Shown: positions 35,517 to 44,557, numbered from the stretch's first letter. The stretch: DNA of 64,000 bases from Leisingera sp. M658 (GCF_025144145.1 NZ_CP083546.1:633001-697000); one strand, 5' to 3'. A program made the numbers and translations. The notes: generated by a model not told the origin, from the letters alone.

Positions 35517-36398
35517 GTGAGTATGGATATCACGTCAGAATATCTGATCGCGCCCGGCGTCGCCGACCCGCGGCTGACCCGCGCTGTCACCGGTGTGGAC
35601 CAGAACGGCGAGGCCAGCGATATCTCGGTGGTCGAGGAGCGCCCGCTGACCATCTTCCTGAATTCCCAGGAAATCGTCACCGCGATGACCATCGGCGACT
35701 ACCCGGAATACCTGGCGCTTGGCTTCCTGCGCAATCAGCGCATGCTGCTGGACGGGGACGAGGTCACCCGCGTCGATTATGACGAGGATCTGGAAACCGT
35801 GGTGGTCCGCACCGCGGTGGAAACCAGCCACGAGGAAAAGCTGAAGAAGAAGACCCGCACCTCCGGCTGCGCAGTCGGCACCGTCTTTGGCGACATGATG
35901 GAGGGGCTGGAGGATGTGCGCCTGCCCAAGGTGCAGGTGAAGACTTCCTGGCTTTACACGCTGGCCCACAAGATCAACCGCACGCCCTCGCTGTACCTTG
36001 AAGCCGGTGCTATCCACGGCACCGTGCTGTGCCAGCAGGACCGCCCGCTGGTCTATATGGAGGACGTCGGCCGCCACAACGCAGTGGACAAGATCGCAGG
36101 CTGGATGCTGTCCGAGCAGGCCGCGGCGGCGGACAAGATCCTTTATACCACCGGACGGCTGACCTCGGAGATGGTGATCAAGACAGCAATGATGGGCATC
36201 CCGGTGCTGGCCTCACGCTCAGGCTTCACTGCCTGGGGTGTCGAGATCGCCCGCGAGGTTGGCCTGACTTTGATTGGCCGCATGCGCGGCCAGCGGTTCA
36301 TCTGTCTTGCGGGCGAGGAGCGGCTGCTGCGCGACATGGATCCGAAAGACGCGCCGGTGGAAGAGAAAAAGCACCGCAGGAAGAGTGCGAAGGACTAA
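35517..36398 (+). CDS. fdhD: Formate dehydrogenase accessory sulfurtransferase
   Basis: Delivers sulfur to the molybdenum cofactor of formate dehydrogenase. About 293 aa with family motifs VEERPLTIFLN, MTIGDYPEYLALGFL, YMEDVGRHNAVDKIAGWML, and YTTGRLTSEMVIKTAMMGIPVLASRSGFT. The loop that holds a CxxC pair in E. coli reads TSGCAVGT, so the second cysteine is missing. The start is uncertain: GTG 35517 has AAGGA nine bases upstream, and GTG 35496 and ATGs at 35508 and 35523 are in frame. It heads the cofactor cluster with mobA, mobB and moeA. Confidence 0.9.
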   Translation: MSMDITSEYLIAPGVADPRLTRAVTGVDQNGEASDISVVEERPLTIFLNSQEIVTAMTIGDYPEYLALGFLRNQRMLLDGDEVTRVDYDEDLETVVVRTAVETSHEEKLKKKTRTSGCAVGTVFGDMMEGLEDVRLPKVQVKTSWLYTLAHKINRTPSLYLEAGAIHGTVLCQQDRPLVYMEDVGRHNAVDKIAGWMLSEQAAAADKILYTTGRLTSEMVIKTAMMGIPVLASRSGFTAWGVEIAREVGLTLIGRMRGQRFICLAGEERLLRDMDPKDAPVEEKKHRRKSAKD

Positions 36399-36459
36399 TC
36401 GGATTTCGCGTGAAATCCGGCCCGGAAAACACGCGTTTTTCGCCTCTGGAGGAAAAGGC

Positions 36460-37104
36460 ATGACAGAACATAGGCCATTGGGCGTAATTCTCGCAGGCGG
36501 CCTTGCCACCCGGATGGGCGGTGGTGACAAGGGGCGGCTGCTAGTCGGCGGCCAAAGCCTCCTGTCCCGTGTGGTGGACCGGCTGGCGCCGCAGATTTCT
36601 GGCCTGGTGCTAAACGCCAATGGCGACCCGGAGCGGTTCGCAGACCTGGGCCTGCCGGTCATTGCCGACTCAATCGAGGGCTTCGCCGGTCCGCTGGCTG
36701 GCGTTCTGGCCGGTCTCGACTGGGCGGCAGAGCAGGGGGCGGAGACCATCGTTACTGCCGCTGCCGACACGCCCTTTTTTCCGCAGGATCTGGTCGCCCG
36801 CCTGACCGCCGCGGCAGAAGGGATGGACCACCCGCTGGTTATGGCCACCACCCCGCGCACCGGGGACGAGGCACTCAAATCCGGCGGCGGCAAGCGCGTG
36901 AACCGGCACCCGGCCTTTGGCCTCTGGCCGGTTGCCCTGCGCGATGATCTGCGCGCGGCGCTGCAGGACGGTTTGCGCAAGGTGGTGCTGTGGACAGATC
37001 AGCACGGCGGCCGCGAAGCGCTGTTCGAGGCCGATCCCTTCGATCCGTTCTTCAACATCAACACGCCGGAAGATCTGGCCAAGGCAGAGGCGTTGCTGAA
37101 ATGA
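36460..37104 (+). CDS. mobA: Molybdenum cofactor guanylyltransferase
   Basis: Attaches GMP to the molybdenum cofactor, giving the MGD form used by formate dehydrogenase and related enzymes. 214 aa with the signature GVILAGGLATRMGGGDKGRL and the later NINTPEDL; PVIADSIEGFAGPLAGVLAGL is also typical. The start has GGAGGAAAAGG upstream. mobB overlaps by 4 bp. Confidence 0.95.
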   Translation: MTEHRPLGVILAGGLATRMGGGDKGRLLVGGQSLLSRVVDRLAPQISGLVLNANGDPERFADLGLPVIADSIEGFAGPLAGVLAGLDWAAEQGAETIVTAAADTPFFPQDLVARLTAAAEGMDHPLVMATTPRTGDEALKSGGGKRVNRHPAFGLWPVALRDDLRAALQDGLRKVVLWTDQHGGREALFEADPFDPFFNINTPEDLAKAEALLK

Positions 37105-37592
37105 AGATCTACGGCGTCACCGGCTGGAAGAACAACGGCAAGACCGGGCTGATGGAGCGGTTGGTAGCCGAATTCTGTGAGCGCGGCCTTACCGTTTCCA
37201 CCATCAAGCACGCCCATCACGCCACCGATGTGGACCAGCCCGGCACCGACAGCCACCGCCACCGCCAGGCCGGCGCGTCGGAGGTGGTGCTGGCCTCGGC
37301 TGGCCGCATCGCAATCATGCAGGAGCTGCGCGATGCGGCAGAACCGCCGCTGGCAGAGCTGCTGGCCCGCCTGCGTCCCGTCGATCTGGTGCTGGTCGAG
37401 GGCTACAAGCGCGAACCCCACCCTAAGATTGAGGCTTTCCGGCAGGAAGCAGGCACCGAACTGATCGCCCCGGAAGACCCGAATATCCGGGCCGTTGCCA
37501 GCAACACCGCGATGGCGCTGGACCGCCCGGTTTTTGATCTGAACGATACGGCAGCTATTGCGGATTTCATCCAGATAGAACTGGGGCTGTGA
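37101..37592 (+). CDS. mobB: Molybdopterin-guanine dinucleotide biosynthesis protein B
   Basis: 163-aa GTP-binding partner of MobA. The P-loop is GVTGWKNNGKTGLMERL at the very N-terminus, followed by VSTIKHAHH and DLVLVEGYKREPHPKIEAF (Walker B-like). It overlaps mobA (ATGA) and the next gene (GTGA), so all three are translationally coupled. Confidence 0.95.
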   Translation: MKIYGVTGWKNNGKTGLMERLVAEFCERGLTVSTIKHAHHATDVDQPGTDSHRHRQAGASEVVLASAGRIAIMQELRDAAEPPLAELLARLRPVDLVLVEGYKREPHPKIEAFRQEAGTELIAPEDPNIRAVASNTAMALDRPVFDLNDTAAIADFIQIELGL

Positions 37593-39721
37593 CCCGTTTT
37601 GATACTGTTCTCACCGTCGATTGGTCTGCTGCCAAGCGCAAGCCCCGGCGCCAATGCAAAGATGCGATCTGGCTTGGTGTGGCGCGCGGCGGAACCGCGG
37701 AAAGGCAAATCTACTGCCGCAGCCGGCAGGAGGCAGAGGTTTGGATCAGCAGCTTCCTCGACGCGGAACAGGCCGCGGGACGGCGGGTTCTAGCCGCATT
37801 TGATTTTCCTTTCGGCTATCCGCGCGGGTTTGCGCGCCGGATCACCGGGTCCGATGACCCATTTGCTTTATGGGCCTGGCTGGAAGAGCGGATCGAAGAC
37901 ACTGAGGACGGAACCAACAACCGGTTTGAAATAGCCTCTGAAATGAACCGGATGTTTACCGAATCCGGTCCGTTCTGGGGCAAACCTGATGAGAAGACCT
38001 GGCCGGACATTCCCTATCGCAAAGCCGGTATAATCTATAAAAACGTGGCAGAACGGCGCAGCGCGGATCTGGCGGCCAAGGCGGCCTCTTCCTGTTTTCA
38101 GCTGTTCTTCAACCCGACTGTTGGCAGTCAGGTCCTCATGGGGGTGCCGGTTCTGCAGCGGTTGCGGCTCCGGCACAGGGCCGCTGTCTGGCCTTTCGAA
38201 AAGGTTGAGACAGCACAAACTGTTTTTGCTGAGATATGGCCAGGTTTGATCGAGCCTGCCGTTAAGGCCGCAATGGCTGTTGCGGGCCGGGACGAAATAC
38301 GCGACCGGGTGCAAATGCGGCTGTTGTCGCAGGCGCTCAGCCGTCTGCCGGCCGGGGAGCTTGCCGGAATGCTGGCGGCAGTACCTGAGGAAGCACAAGA
38401 GGAAGCTTTGATATTGGGCACGGGATACGAAGACCGCTTGAACGCGCTGGCAGCGGATGAACCGGGCCGGCTGACACCGCCGCCGCTCAGCAATGATTGC
38501 TTTGCCCTGCCTGCAGGCGTGGATTGGACCCCGGTGGATGACGCGTTAACTCTGCTGCGGGACAGGCTGGGGCCGGTCACCGGAGTGGAAACACTGCCGC
38601 TGGCAGACGCCCTTGGCCGGGTGCTGGCAGAGAGCGCAGTGGCCAAACGCTCCAACCCGCCGCTGCCCAATACAGCAGTGGATGGTTACGGCTTTGCCGG
38701 CGGCAAGGCGGAAGGCCCGCATGTGCTGCCGCTCATGCCGGGACGTGCCGCAGCCGGCGTTCCCTACGACGGCACTGTGCCCGCAGGCAGCGCCATCCGC
38801 GTTCTGACCGGCGCCGCGTTGCCGGATGGCGTGGATACGGTGATCCTCGAGGAAGACGTGAACACCGACGGTACCCGGATCGCCTTCAACGGCCCGCTGA
38901 AACAGGGCGCAAACACCCGCAAGGCTGGTGAGGACGTCTGCGCGGGTGACGTCATCCTGCCCGCAGGCCGGGTCATATCACCCGCTGATCTGGCTCTGGT
39001 CTCGGCCACAGGTCTGGCGGAACTCGCGGTCCGTCTGCCGTTGCGGGTCGGTGTGCTCTCCACCGGCGATGAGCTGGTCGAGGCAGGAGAACCCGCAGGC
39101 AAAGGGCAGATCTTTGATGCTAACCGTCCGATGCTGCTGGCGCTGATCCGCCAGCTCGGATTTGTACCGGTTGACCTGGGCAAGGCCGCGGATGACCGCG
39201 AAGCCTTGCGGGCGGATCTGGACAGCGCTGCCAAACAGGCTGACGTTATCCTGACCTCGGGCGGTGCCTCCGCCGGGGACGAGGACCATATGTCGGCACT
39301 GCTGCGCGAAGCGGGCGCGATGCAGGAATGGCGCATCGCGCTGAAACCCGGCCGCCCTCTGGCGCTGGGCATGTGGCAGGGCACGCCGGTCTTCGGACTG
39401 CCGGGCAACCCGGTGGCGGCTCTGGTCTGCACCCTGATTTTTGCCCGCCCGGCGATGGGGCTGATGGCGGGTGCGGGTTGGCAAAAACCGCAGGGTTTTG
39501 AGGTGCCAGCGGCCTTTGAGAAACGCAAGAAACCCGGCCGCCGCGAATACTTGCGGGCACGGGTGCGGGATGGGCAGGCCGAGGTGTTCAAATCCGAAGG
39601 CTCCGGCCGCATCAGCGGCCTTAGCTGGGCCGAGGGGCTGGTGGAACTTGGAGACGGCGCTGCAGAGATCAACCCCGGCGATCCTGTGCGGTTCATTCCT
39701 TACAGCAGTTTCGGCATGTAG
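37589..39721 (+). CDS. moeA: Fusion: MoeA molybdotransferase with extra N-terminal domain
   Basis: 710 aa in one uninterrupted frame starting with GTG. Residues about 1-300 form a separate domain (TVLTVDWSAAKRK, VLAAFDFPFGYPRGFA, DDPFALWAWLEERIED, NRFEIASEMNRMF, VGSQVLMGVPVLQRLR). In other Rhodobacterales I remember a stand-alone gene of this kind labelled molybdopterin guanine dinucleotide synthesis protein; the VDWS opening suggests an RNase H-like fold. Residues about 310-710 are a normal MoeA (RSNPPLPNTAVDGYGF, VLSTGDELVEAG, ILTSGGASAGDEDH, GLPGNPVAALV), which inserts molybdate into adenylylated molybdopterin. The N-domain's role is unknown. Confidence 0.9.
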   Translation: MTRFDTVLTVDWSAAKRKPRRQCKDAIWLGVARGGTAERQIYCRSRQEAEVWISSFLDAEQAAGRRVLAAFDFPFGYPRGFARRITGSDDPFALWAWLEERIEDTEDGTNNRFEIASEMNRMFTESGPFWGKPDEKTWPDIPYRKAGIIYKNVAERRSADLAAKAASSCFQLFFNPTVGSQVLMGVPVLQRLRLRHRAAVWPFEKVETAQTVFAEIWPGLIEPAVKAAMAVAGRDEIRDRVQMRLLSQALSRLPAGELAGMLAAVPEEAQEEALILGTGYEDRLNALAADEPGRLTPPPLSNDCFALPAGVDWTPVDDALTLLRDRLGPVTGVETLPLADALGRVLAESAVAKRSNPPLPNTAVDGYGFAGGKAEGPHVLPLMPGRAAAGVPYDGTVPAGSAIRVLTGAALPDGVDTVILEEDVNTDGTRIAFNGPLKQGANTRKAGEDVCAGDVILPAGRVISPADLALVSATGLAELAVRLPLRVGVLSTGDELVEAGEPAGKGQIFDANRPMLLALIRQLGFVPVDLGKAADDREALRADLDSAAKQADVILTSGGASAGDEDHMSALLREAGAMQEWRIALKPGRPLALGMWQGTPVFGLPGNPVAALVCTLIFARPAMGLMAGAGWQKPQGFEVPAAFEKRKKPGRREYLRARVRDGQAEVFKSEGSGRISGLSWAEGLVELGDGAAEINPGDPVRFIPYSSFGM

Positions 39722-39722
39722 A

Positions 39723-39872
39723 CCGGGCGCTCCCGCCCGCGGCCCGGCGCATCGCAGATGCTTGCCCGCCGTTGGGCATGGCGCCGTGCTGCGGCCCGGC
39801 GCGCCACCGCCCCGCCGCTTCTTTCTGGTCAAAAATACCCGCGCCGCAGGCAGTGGCCCGAAGGGCCGCCTC
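39723..39872 (+). repeat. Dispersed intergenic repeat, copy E (after moeA fusion)
   Basis: Starts 2 bp after the stop. It has GGGCGCTCCCGCCC (39725-39738), TTGGGC (39772-39777) and the hairpin half GCGCCGTGC (39781-39789). A TTCTTTCTGGTCAAAA tail (39819-39834) is shared with copy F. E and F are nearly identical over about 55 bp. Confidence 0.75.
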
Positions 39873-40904
39873 TCAGTCGAAGGTCCCGGCCACCCGGCCC
39901 AGCAGCATGAAAGCGCGGGCAGTGCGGGTGTTGCCGAGGGCGGAAATCTCGCCGTCGGTCGCCTCAGCCTCAAACTCCGCGAACATCTGATCAAAGCGGC
40001 GCAGGAAATGATGCGCGGCATCGCGGAAAATCGGGTCCTGTTTCATCCGCGCCGCCGTCAGCGCCAGCGAGGTGCGGTCGCGCACGCCGCCAAGGGGGGC
40101 CACGGCACGGCCGCGCGCGCCTTGGGCAAACTGGCGCCAGATCTCAGGGCGGGCCATGTCAGGGCGCAGGTCATCCATATAGATGCCGTCTTGGCTGAGC
40201 AGGGTCAGCACATCCTGCGCAGCCTGAATCACCTGGGCGGCTTTGCGGTCCTGCAAGGCTGCGCGCAGGGCGGCGAAACCGTCCTGATCCTCCGCCGTCT
40301 CCGGGAAGTTCAGTGCCCGGATGAAATGTTCGGCTGGCAGCGGCGGCGCGGCATCTTCGGCCTGGGTGCCCAAAGCCAATGATCCTTGTTCGGCCGCCGC
40401 CAGCTCGGCCGCTTCGGCGGGGATTGCCGGGCGCACCGGATCGCGGCGGCTGGTGTGGAAGGTGGCCAGCGCGGTCTCGGTCTTGCGGGTCGCCTCGGCG
40501 ATCTCCTCCAACCGCTTGGCCATCGACGGCTCAGCCACCGCGGCATGCTGCTGGGACTGTGCCAGATAGGTCTGGCGCAAGCCGTCAATGGCGGCCTGCA
40601 GCTGTTCGCTTTCCTCCCGCATCACCCGGGCCGAGCGCGCGGCGGAGGCGGCAACCCACAGCATCGCCAGCGGCAGCACCAGTGCCAGAACGCCGGTGAT
40701 CAGGTCGGCCCATTGCGAAAGCCCGGAATCCGGCGGCGCAAAGACAAAGAACCCGACTGCCGCCAGAAGCCACAAAGCGCCCAGGGCAATGGCCGCCAGC
40801 TCGGCACCGCCCAGCCCATTGCCCGCAGGCCCGTCAAGGCGCCGCAACGGGCGATTGCCGGCGGGGTTTGGGTTGGAGCCGGGACTGCTGCTGGAGCCTG
40901 TCAT
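39873..40904 (-). CDS. Membrane protein with coiled coil, unknown role
   Basis: About 343 aa. A Ser/Asn/Pro-rich N-terminus is followed by two membrane helices (about residues 34-55 and 66-88), then a coiled coil (SARVMREESEQLQAAIDGLRQTYLAQ..., KRLEEIAEATRKTETALATF) and a mostly helical C-terminus (RFDQMFAEFEAEATDGEISALGNTRTARAFMLLGRV). It has no known motif. It lies 21 bp downstream of greA on the same strand, so the two may share a transcript. Confidence 0.8.
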   Translation of the reverse strand: MTGSSSSPGSNPNPAGNRPLRRLDGPAGNGLGGAELAAIALGALWLLAAVGFFVFAPPDSGLSQWADLITGVLALVLPLAMLWVAASAARSARVMREESEQLQAAIDGLRQTYLAQSQQHAAVAEPSMAKRLEEIAEATRKTETALATFHTSRRDPVRPAIPAEAAELAAAEQGSLALGTQAEDAAPPLPAEHFIRALNFPETAEDQDGFAALRAALQDRKAAQVIQAAQDVLTLLSQDGIYMDDLRPDMARPEIWRQFAQGARGRAVAPLGGVRDRTSLALTAARMKQDPIFRDAAHHFLRRFDQMFAEFEAEATDGEISALGNTRTARAFMLLGRVAGTFD

Positions 40905-40925
40905 GAACACTCGCTGCTTTGCGGA

Positions 40926-41396
40926 TCAGGAATAGACGATCTTGAGAATTTCATAAGCGCGGATGCCGCCGGGGGTGCGCACTTCCACACTGTCGCTTTC
41001 GTCCTTGCCGATCAAGGCACGCGCAATCGGCGATTTGATGTTCAACAGGCCTGCCTCAATGTTGGCCTCGTGTTCGCCAACGATCTGCCAGGTCTTTTCT
41101 TCGTCGGTGTCCTCGTCCACCACGGTCACCTTGGCGCCGAATTTGATGGCGCCTGTCAGCTTGGCCGGGTTGATCACATCGGCCAGCGACAGGATGCCTT
41201 CCAGCTCCTTGATGCGGCCCTCGATAAAGGACTGCTTCTCGCGCGCCGAATGATACTCGGCGTTCTCCGACAAATCGCCCAGCTCGCGGGCTTCGGCAAT
41301 TGCCTGAATGATCGCCGGGCGTTCGACGGATTTCAGGTTCTTCAGTTCGCTTTCCAGCGCGGCGTGACCCGTGGGGGTCATCGGGATCTTTTCCAT
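40926..41396 (-). CDS. greA: Transcription elongation factor GreA
   Basis: Rescues backtracked RNA polymerase by stimulating transcript cleavage. 156 aa: the N-terminal coiled coil ([50 protein letters not shown]) carries the acidic tip residues D and E in GDLSENAEY. The C-terminal FKBP-like domain ([26 protein letters not shown]..., [10 protein letters not shown]) follows. ATG 41396 gives the family N-terminus. Confidence 0.96.
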   Translation of the reverse strand: MEKIPMTPTGHAALESELKNLKSVERPAIIQAIAEARELGDLSENAEYHSAREKQSFIEGRIKELEGILSLADVINPAKLTGAIKFGAKVTVVDEDTDEEKTWQIVGEHEANIEAGLLNIKSPIARALIGKDESDSVEVRTPGGIRAYEILKIVYS

Positions 41397-41645
41397 GAGA
41401 TTGGTCCAGGTCGCTATTATGGTTTTTCTTGTCAGTATGAAAACCGCAGCCCCGCAGCATAAGCCGCGGGGCCTCCGGTCCGGTTGACAATTACCTGACC
41501 CAATCCTGCACCTGATTTCAAGTGCGCGCGGGGCTTGCCGGCACGCAATTCCGCCTAAGCGGGCGGATTGCGGGACTTTTCCACAGAATTGCGCGAAAAA
41601 ATGCCGCGCAGGGGCAGCTTCGCGAGCCCCGCCTGCCATAGAATA

Positions 41646-42026
41646 TCAATCATATTGCACCGCCTCGTATTCGATGCCGTTGTCGTCATGAAAGTAAAAC
41701 CGGCGGCCCGGTTCATAGTCGCCGTGGTTGATCGGCGTGAAACCCGCGGCCTTCACTGCAGCTTCGGTTGCGTCCAAATCCTCGACGATCACCGCCAGAT
41801 GGTTCAGCCCGCCGACAATGCCATAGCTCTCCGGCGCTTTGCCTGCGGGGGTGCGCGGCGTGTAAAGCGCAAGATAGCTGGTCTCGCCGCCGGTATGCAC
41901 GGTGTAGCCGCCATTCTTGGCCTCGCCTTCCCAGCGCACATGCCAGCCGAAAACCTCTTTCATCCATTTCGCAGTGGCATTGGGGTCGGCCACGGTGACG
42001 TTTGCATGTTCAAGAACTGCGCTCAT
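41646..42026 (-). CDS. VOC (glyoxalase-like) protein, likely SoxR target
   Basis: 126 aa, a single vicinal-oxygen-chelate domain: LEHANVTVADPNATAKWMKEVFGWHVRWEG, LAVIVEDLDATEAAVKAAGF, and FYFHDDNGIEYEAVQYD (C-terminal Glu ligand). The start at 42026 has GGAGA upstream. It is divergent from soxR, and the shared 96-bp region holds a SoxR-box-like palindrome placed inside a promoter that reads into this gene. Substrate unknown; a role in dealing with redox-cycling compounds is inferred from the regulator. Confidence 0.88.
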   Translation of the reverse strand: MSAVLEHANVTVADPNATAKWMKEVFGWHVRWEGEAKNGGYTVHTGGETSYLALYTPRTPAGKAPESYGIVGGLNHLAVIVEDLDATEAAVKAAGFTPINHGDYEPGRRFYFHDDNGIEYEAVQYD

Positions 42027-42069
42027 TGGAAATCTCCTTCTCGCCTGAGCAAATCTGTTGATACGACTC

Positions 42070-42100
42070 ACTCTAATTCCTAAACCTAACTTTAGCTCAA
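42070..42100 (-). promoter_or_regulatory. SoxR-type promoter of the VOC gene
   Basis: Palindrome CCTAAACCTAACTTTAGC at 42079-42096 matches 13 of 18 bases of the E. coli SoxR box. On the minus strand it sits between a -35-like TTGAGC (42095-42100) and a -10-like TAGAGT (42070-42075), giving a 19-bp spacer, the over-long spacing typical of MerR/SoxR-activated promoters. Confidence 0.65.
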
Positions 42101-42122
42101 GCAGTTTTTCAGGGAGTGCACC

Positions 42123-42578
42123 ATGCCGTCATCCGCCGGGATTTCCATTGGTTATCTGGCCGGCCGCACAGGTCTTGCCGTGTCCGCGATCCGCTATTAC
42201 GAGGCGCAGGGGCTGGTGGAGCCCTGGCGCAATGCGGGCGGGCAGCGGCGGTTTCACCGGGCCGACATCCGGCGGATGAGTTTCATCATGATTGCCCAGC
42301 AGTTCGGCTTTTCGCTGCCGGAGATCCGCGGTTTCCTGCAAAGCCTGCCGGGCAGCCGCACCCCCACCAAAGAAGACTGGGCCTGCATCTCGGACAGCTT
42401 CCGCAGCCATCTGGACCAGCGAATCGAAACCTTGGTGCGGTTGCGCGACAATTTGGACGGCTGCATAGGCTGCGGCTGCCTTTCGCTTCCGAATTGCAAA
42501 CTGTACAACCCCGAAGACAAGGCTGCACAGAAGGGGCAGGGACCCCGATACCTGATGGGAGACCGGCCCGAGACATGA
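42123..42578 (+). CDS. soxR: Redox-sensitive transcriptional activator SoxR
   Basis: 151-aa MerR-family regulator. The N-terminal winged helix (ISIGYLAGRTGLAVSAIRYYEAQGLVEPWRNAGGQRRF) and the C-terminal 2Fe-2S ligand motif C-x2-C-x-C-x5-C (DGCIGCGCLSLPNCK, about residues 118-130) are complete. It senses redox-cycling compounds through oxidation of the cluster. No soxS is present, as usual outside enterics. The divergent VOC gene is the likely direct target. Confidence 0.95.
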   Translation: MPSSAGISIGYLAGRTGLAVSAIRYYEAQGLVEPWRNAGGQRRFHRADIRRMSFIMIAQQFGFSLPEIRGFLQSLPGSRTPTKEDWACISDSFRSHLDQRIETLVRLRDNLDGCIGCGCLSLPNCKLYNPEDKAAQKGQGPRYLMGDRPET

Positions 42579-42771
42579 GCTGCGGCGGAAAATGATCCTT
42601 GAATGACGAAATTGGACGCACTTTTTGTCTCAGTTGCCTGTTTTACAGGTGTTTGACGCGGAGTTTGGATTGACCGGCAGGTCTGCCAAACGCTAAGCAA
42701 CCGCGAAATAATATTGCGCCCACGCACCATTGTGGGGCCGGTAGCGAATAAAAGCCAAGGAGCGCCGCAAA

Positions 42772-44421
42772 ATGGCCGAGATTGAACGCGAAGCGATGGA
42801 ATACGACGTGGTGATCGTCGGGGCCGGCCCTGCCGGTCTGTCTGCGGCCATCCGCCTGAAACAGCTGGACGCCGACCTGCAGGTCGTGGTCCTGGAAAAA
42901 GGCTCGGAAGTGGGCGCGCATATCCTGTCGGGCGCGGTGCTGGACCCCTGCGGCCTGAACGCGTTGATCCCCGACTGGAAGGAAAAGGGCGCGCCGCTGA
43001 ACGTCAAGGTCAAGGAAGACAACTTCCTGATGCTGGGCGAAGCCGGCCATGTCCGTATCCCGAACTTCCCGATGCCGCCGCTGATGAACAATCATGGCAA
43101 CTATATCGTCTCGATGGGCAACGTCTGCCGCTGGATGGCCGAGCAAGCCGAGGAAATGGGCGTTGAGATCTTCCCAGGCATGGCGTGCTCGGAACTGGTT
43201 TACGGCGCGGGCGGCGAAGTGAAGGGCGTGGTTGCCGGCGAATTCGGCAAGAACCCCGATGGCACCCCGGGCCCGTCGTATGAGCCCGGCATGGAACTGC
43301 ACGGCAAATATGTCTTCATTTGCGAAGGCGTGCGCGGCTCGCTTGCCAAGGAAGTGATCAATAAATACGACCTCGCCGCCGGCAAAGAAGTGCAGAAATA
43401 CGGCGTCGGCATGAAAGAGATCTGGGAGATCGACCCCGCCAAGCATAGCGAAGGCACCGTCACCCACACCATGGGCTGGCCGCTGGGTAAGAACGCAGGC
43501 GGCGGCTCGTTCATCTATCACCTGGACAACAATCAGGTATACGTCGGTTTTGTGGTTCACCTGAACTACAAGAACCCGCATCTGTTCCCCTACATGGAAT
43601 TCCAGCGCTTCAAGCACCATCCGGTGGTGGCCGAGCTGCTGAAGGGCGGCAAGCGCGTGGCATATGGCGCCCGCGCTATCACCGAAGGCGGCTGGCAGTC
43701 GATGCCGAAACTGGTCGCGCCGGGCGTGGCGCTGCTGGGCTGTTCGGCCGGCATGGTCAACGTGCCGCGCATCAAGGGCAACCACAATGCGATGCTGTCG
43801 GGCAAGGCCGCTGCCGAAGCTGCCTTTGACGCGATCAAGGCCGAGCGTTCGGGCGACGAGCTGACCGCCTATGAGGCCGACGTGCGCGACGGCGCTATCG
43901 GCAAGGACCTGAAGATGGTCCGCAACGTCAAGCCAATGTGGTCCAAATGGGGTCTCACCGCCTCGCTCGCTTTTGGCGGGCTGGACATGTGGACCAACAA
44001 CCTGCTGGGCTTCTCCTTCTTTGGCACCCTGGGCCACGGCAAGAATGACGCCGAAGCGACCGAGGAAGCCTCCAAGCACAAGCCCATCGATTACCCCAAG
44101 CCCGATGGCGTGCTGTCCTTCGACCGGCTGACCAACGTGTCTTTTGCGATGACCAATCACGAGGAAAGCCAGCCCTGCCACCTGCAGCTGGGCAATGCCG
44201 ACACTCCGATCCAGGTCAACCTGCCGAAATTCGCCGAACCGGCGCAGCGCTATTGCCCCGCCGGCGTCTACGAGGTGGTGGAAAAAGACGGCCAGCCGGA
44301 GTTCGTGGTCAACTTCCAGAACTGTGTTCACTGCAAGACCTGCGACATCAAGGACCCGTCCCAGAACATCACCTGGACCACGCCGCAGGGCGGTGACGGG
44401 CCGAACTACCCGAACATGTGA
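42772..44421 (+). CDS. Electron transfer flavoprotein-ubiquinone oxidoreductase
   Basis: 549-aa membrane-associated enzyme that passes electrons from acyl-CoA and other dehydrogenases via ETF to ubiquinone. The N-terminal FAD site is DVVIVGAGPAGLSAAIRL (about residues 9-26). The 4Fe-4S ligands are at the C-terminus: QRYCPAGVYE, then NFQNCVHCKTCDIKDP. The length matches the family. It is monocistronic and followed by a strong hairpin. Confidence 0.96.
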   Translation: MAEIEREAMEYDVVIVGAGPAGLSAAIRLKQLDADLQVVVLEKGSEVGAHILSGAVLDPCGLNALIPDWKEKGAPLNVKVKEDNFLMLGEAGHVRIPNFPMPPLMNNHGNYIVSMGNVCRWMAEQAEEMGVEIFPGMACSELVYGAGGEVKGVVAGEFGKNPDGTPGPSYEPGMELHGKYVFICEGVRGSLAKEVINKYDLAAGKEVQKYGVGMKEIWEIDPAKHSEGTVTHTMGWPLGKNAGGGSFIYHLDNNQVYVGFVVHLNYKNPHLFPYMEFQRFKHHPVVAELLKGGKRVAYGARAITEGGWQSMPKLVAPGVALLGCSAGMVNVPRIKGNHNAMLSGKAAAEAAFDAIKAERSGDELTAYEADVRDGAIGKDLKMVRNVKPMWSKWGLTASLAFGGLDMWTNNLLGFSFFGTLGHGKNDAEATEEASKHKPIDYPKPDGVLSFDRLTNVSFAMTNHEESQPCHLQLGNADTPIQVNLPKFAEPAQRYCPAGVYEVVEKDGQPEFVVNFQNCVHCKTCDIKDPSQNITWTTPQGGDGPNYPNM

Positions 44422-44460
44422 TCGGAATTTCAGCTTTTCGGCGCGGTTTTGCCGGAATTT

Positions 44461-44486
44461 ATGGGGCGGCCCTCGGGCCGCCCCAT
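44461..44486 (+). terminator. Hairpin after ETF-QO
   Basis: Perfect 12-bp inverted repeat (ATGGGGCGGCCC, loop TC, GGGCCGCCCCAT) 40 bp after the stop. No clear T-run follows. Confidence 0.6.
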
Positions 44487-44557
44487 TGCGTGTTGACGGG
44501 CGGCGCACTACGCTTTCTTAGAAGAGCAAAGAGCAGTAAATCGTAAAGGGGTCCCGC

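Noticed and set aside
35496-35522. Upstream GTG and ATG starts for fdhD
   Set aside because: The Shine-Dalgarno AAGGA at 35503 is too close to ATG 35508 and lies inside the longer frame; GTG 35517 has better spacing.
42643-44508. A 621-codon minus-strand frame opposite ETF-QO
   Set aside because: Shadow of a gene with intact FAD and Fe-S motifs.
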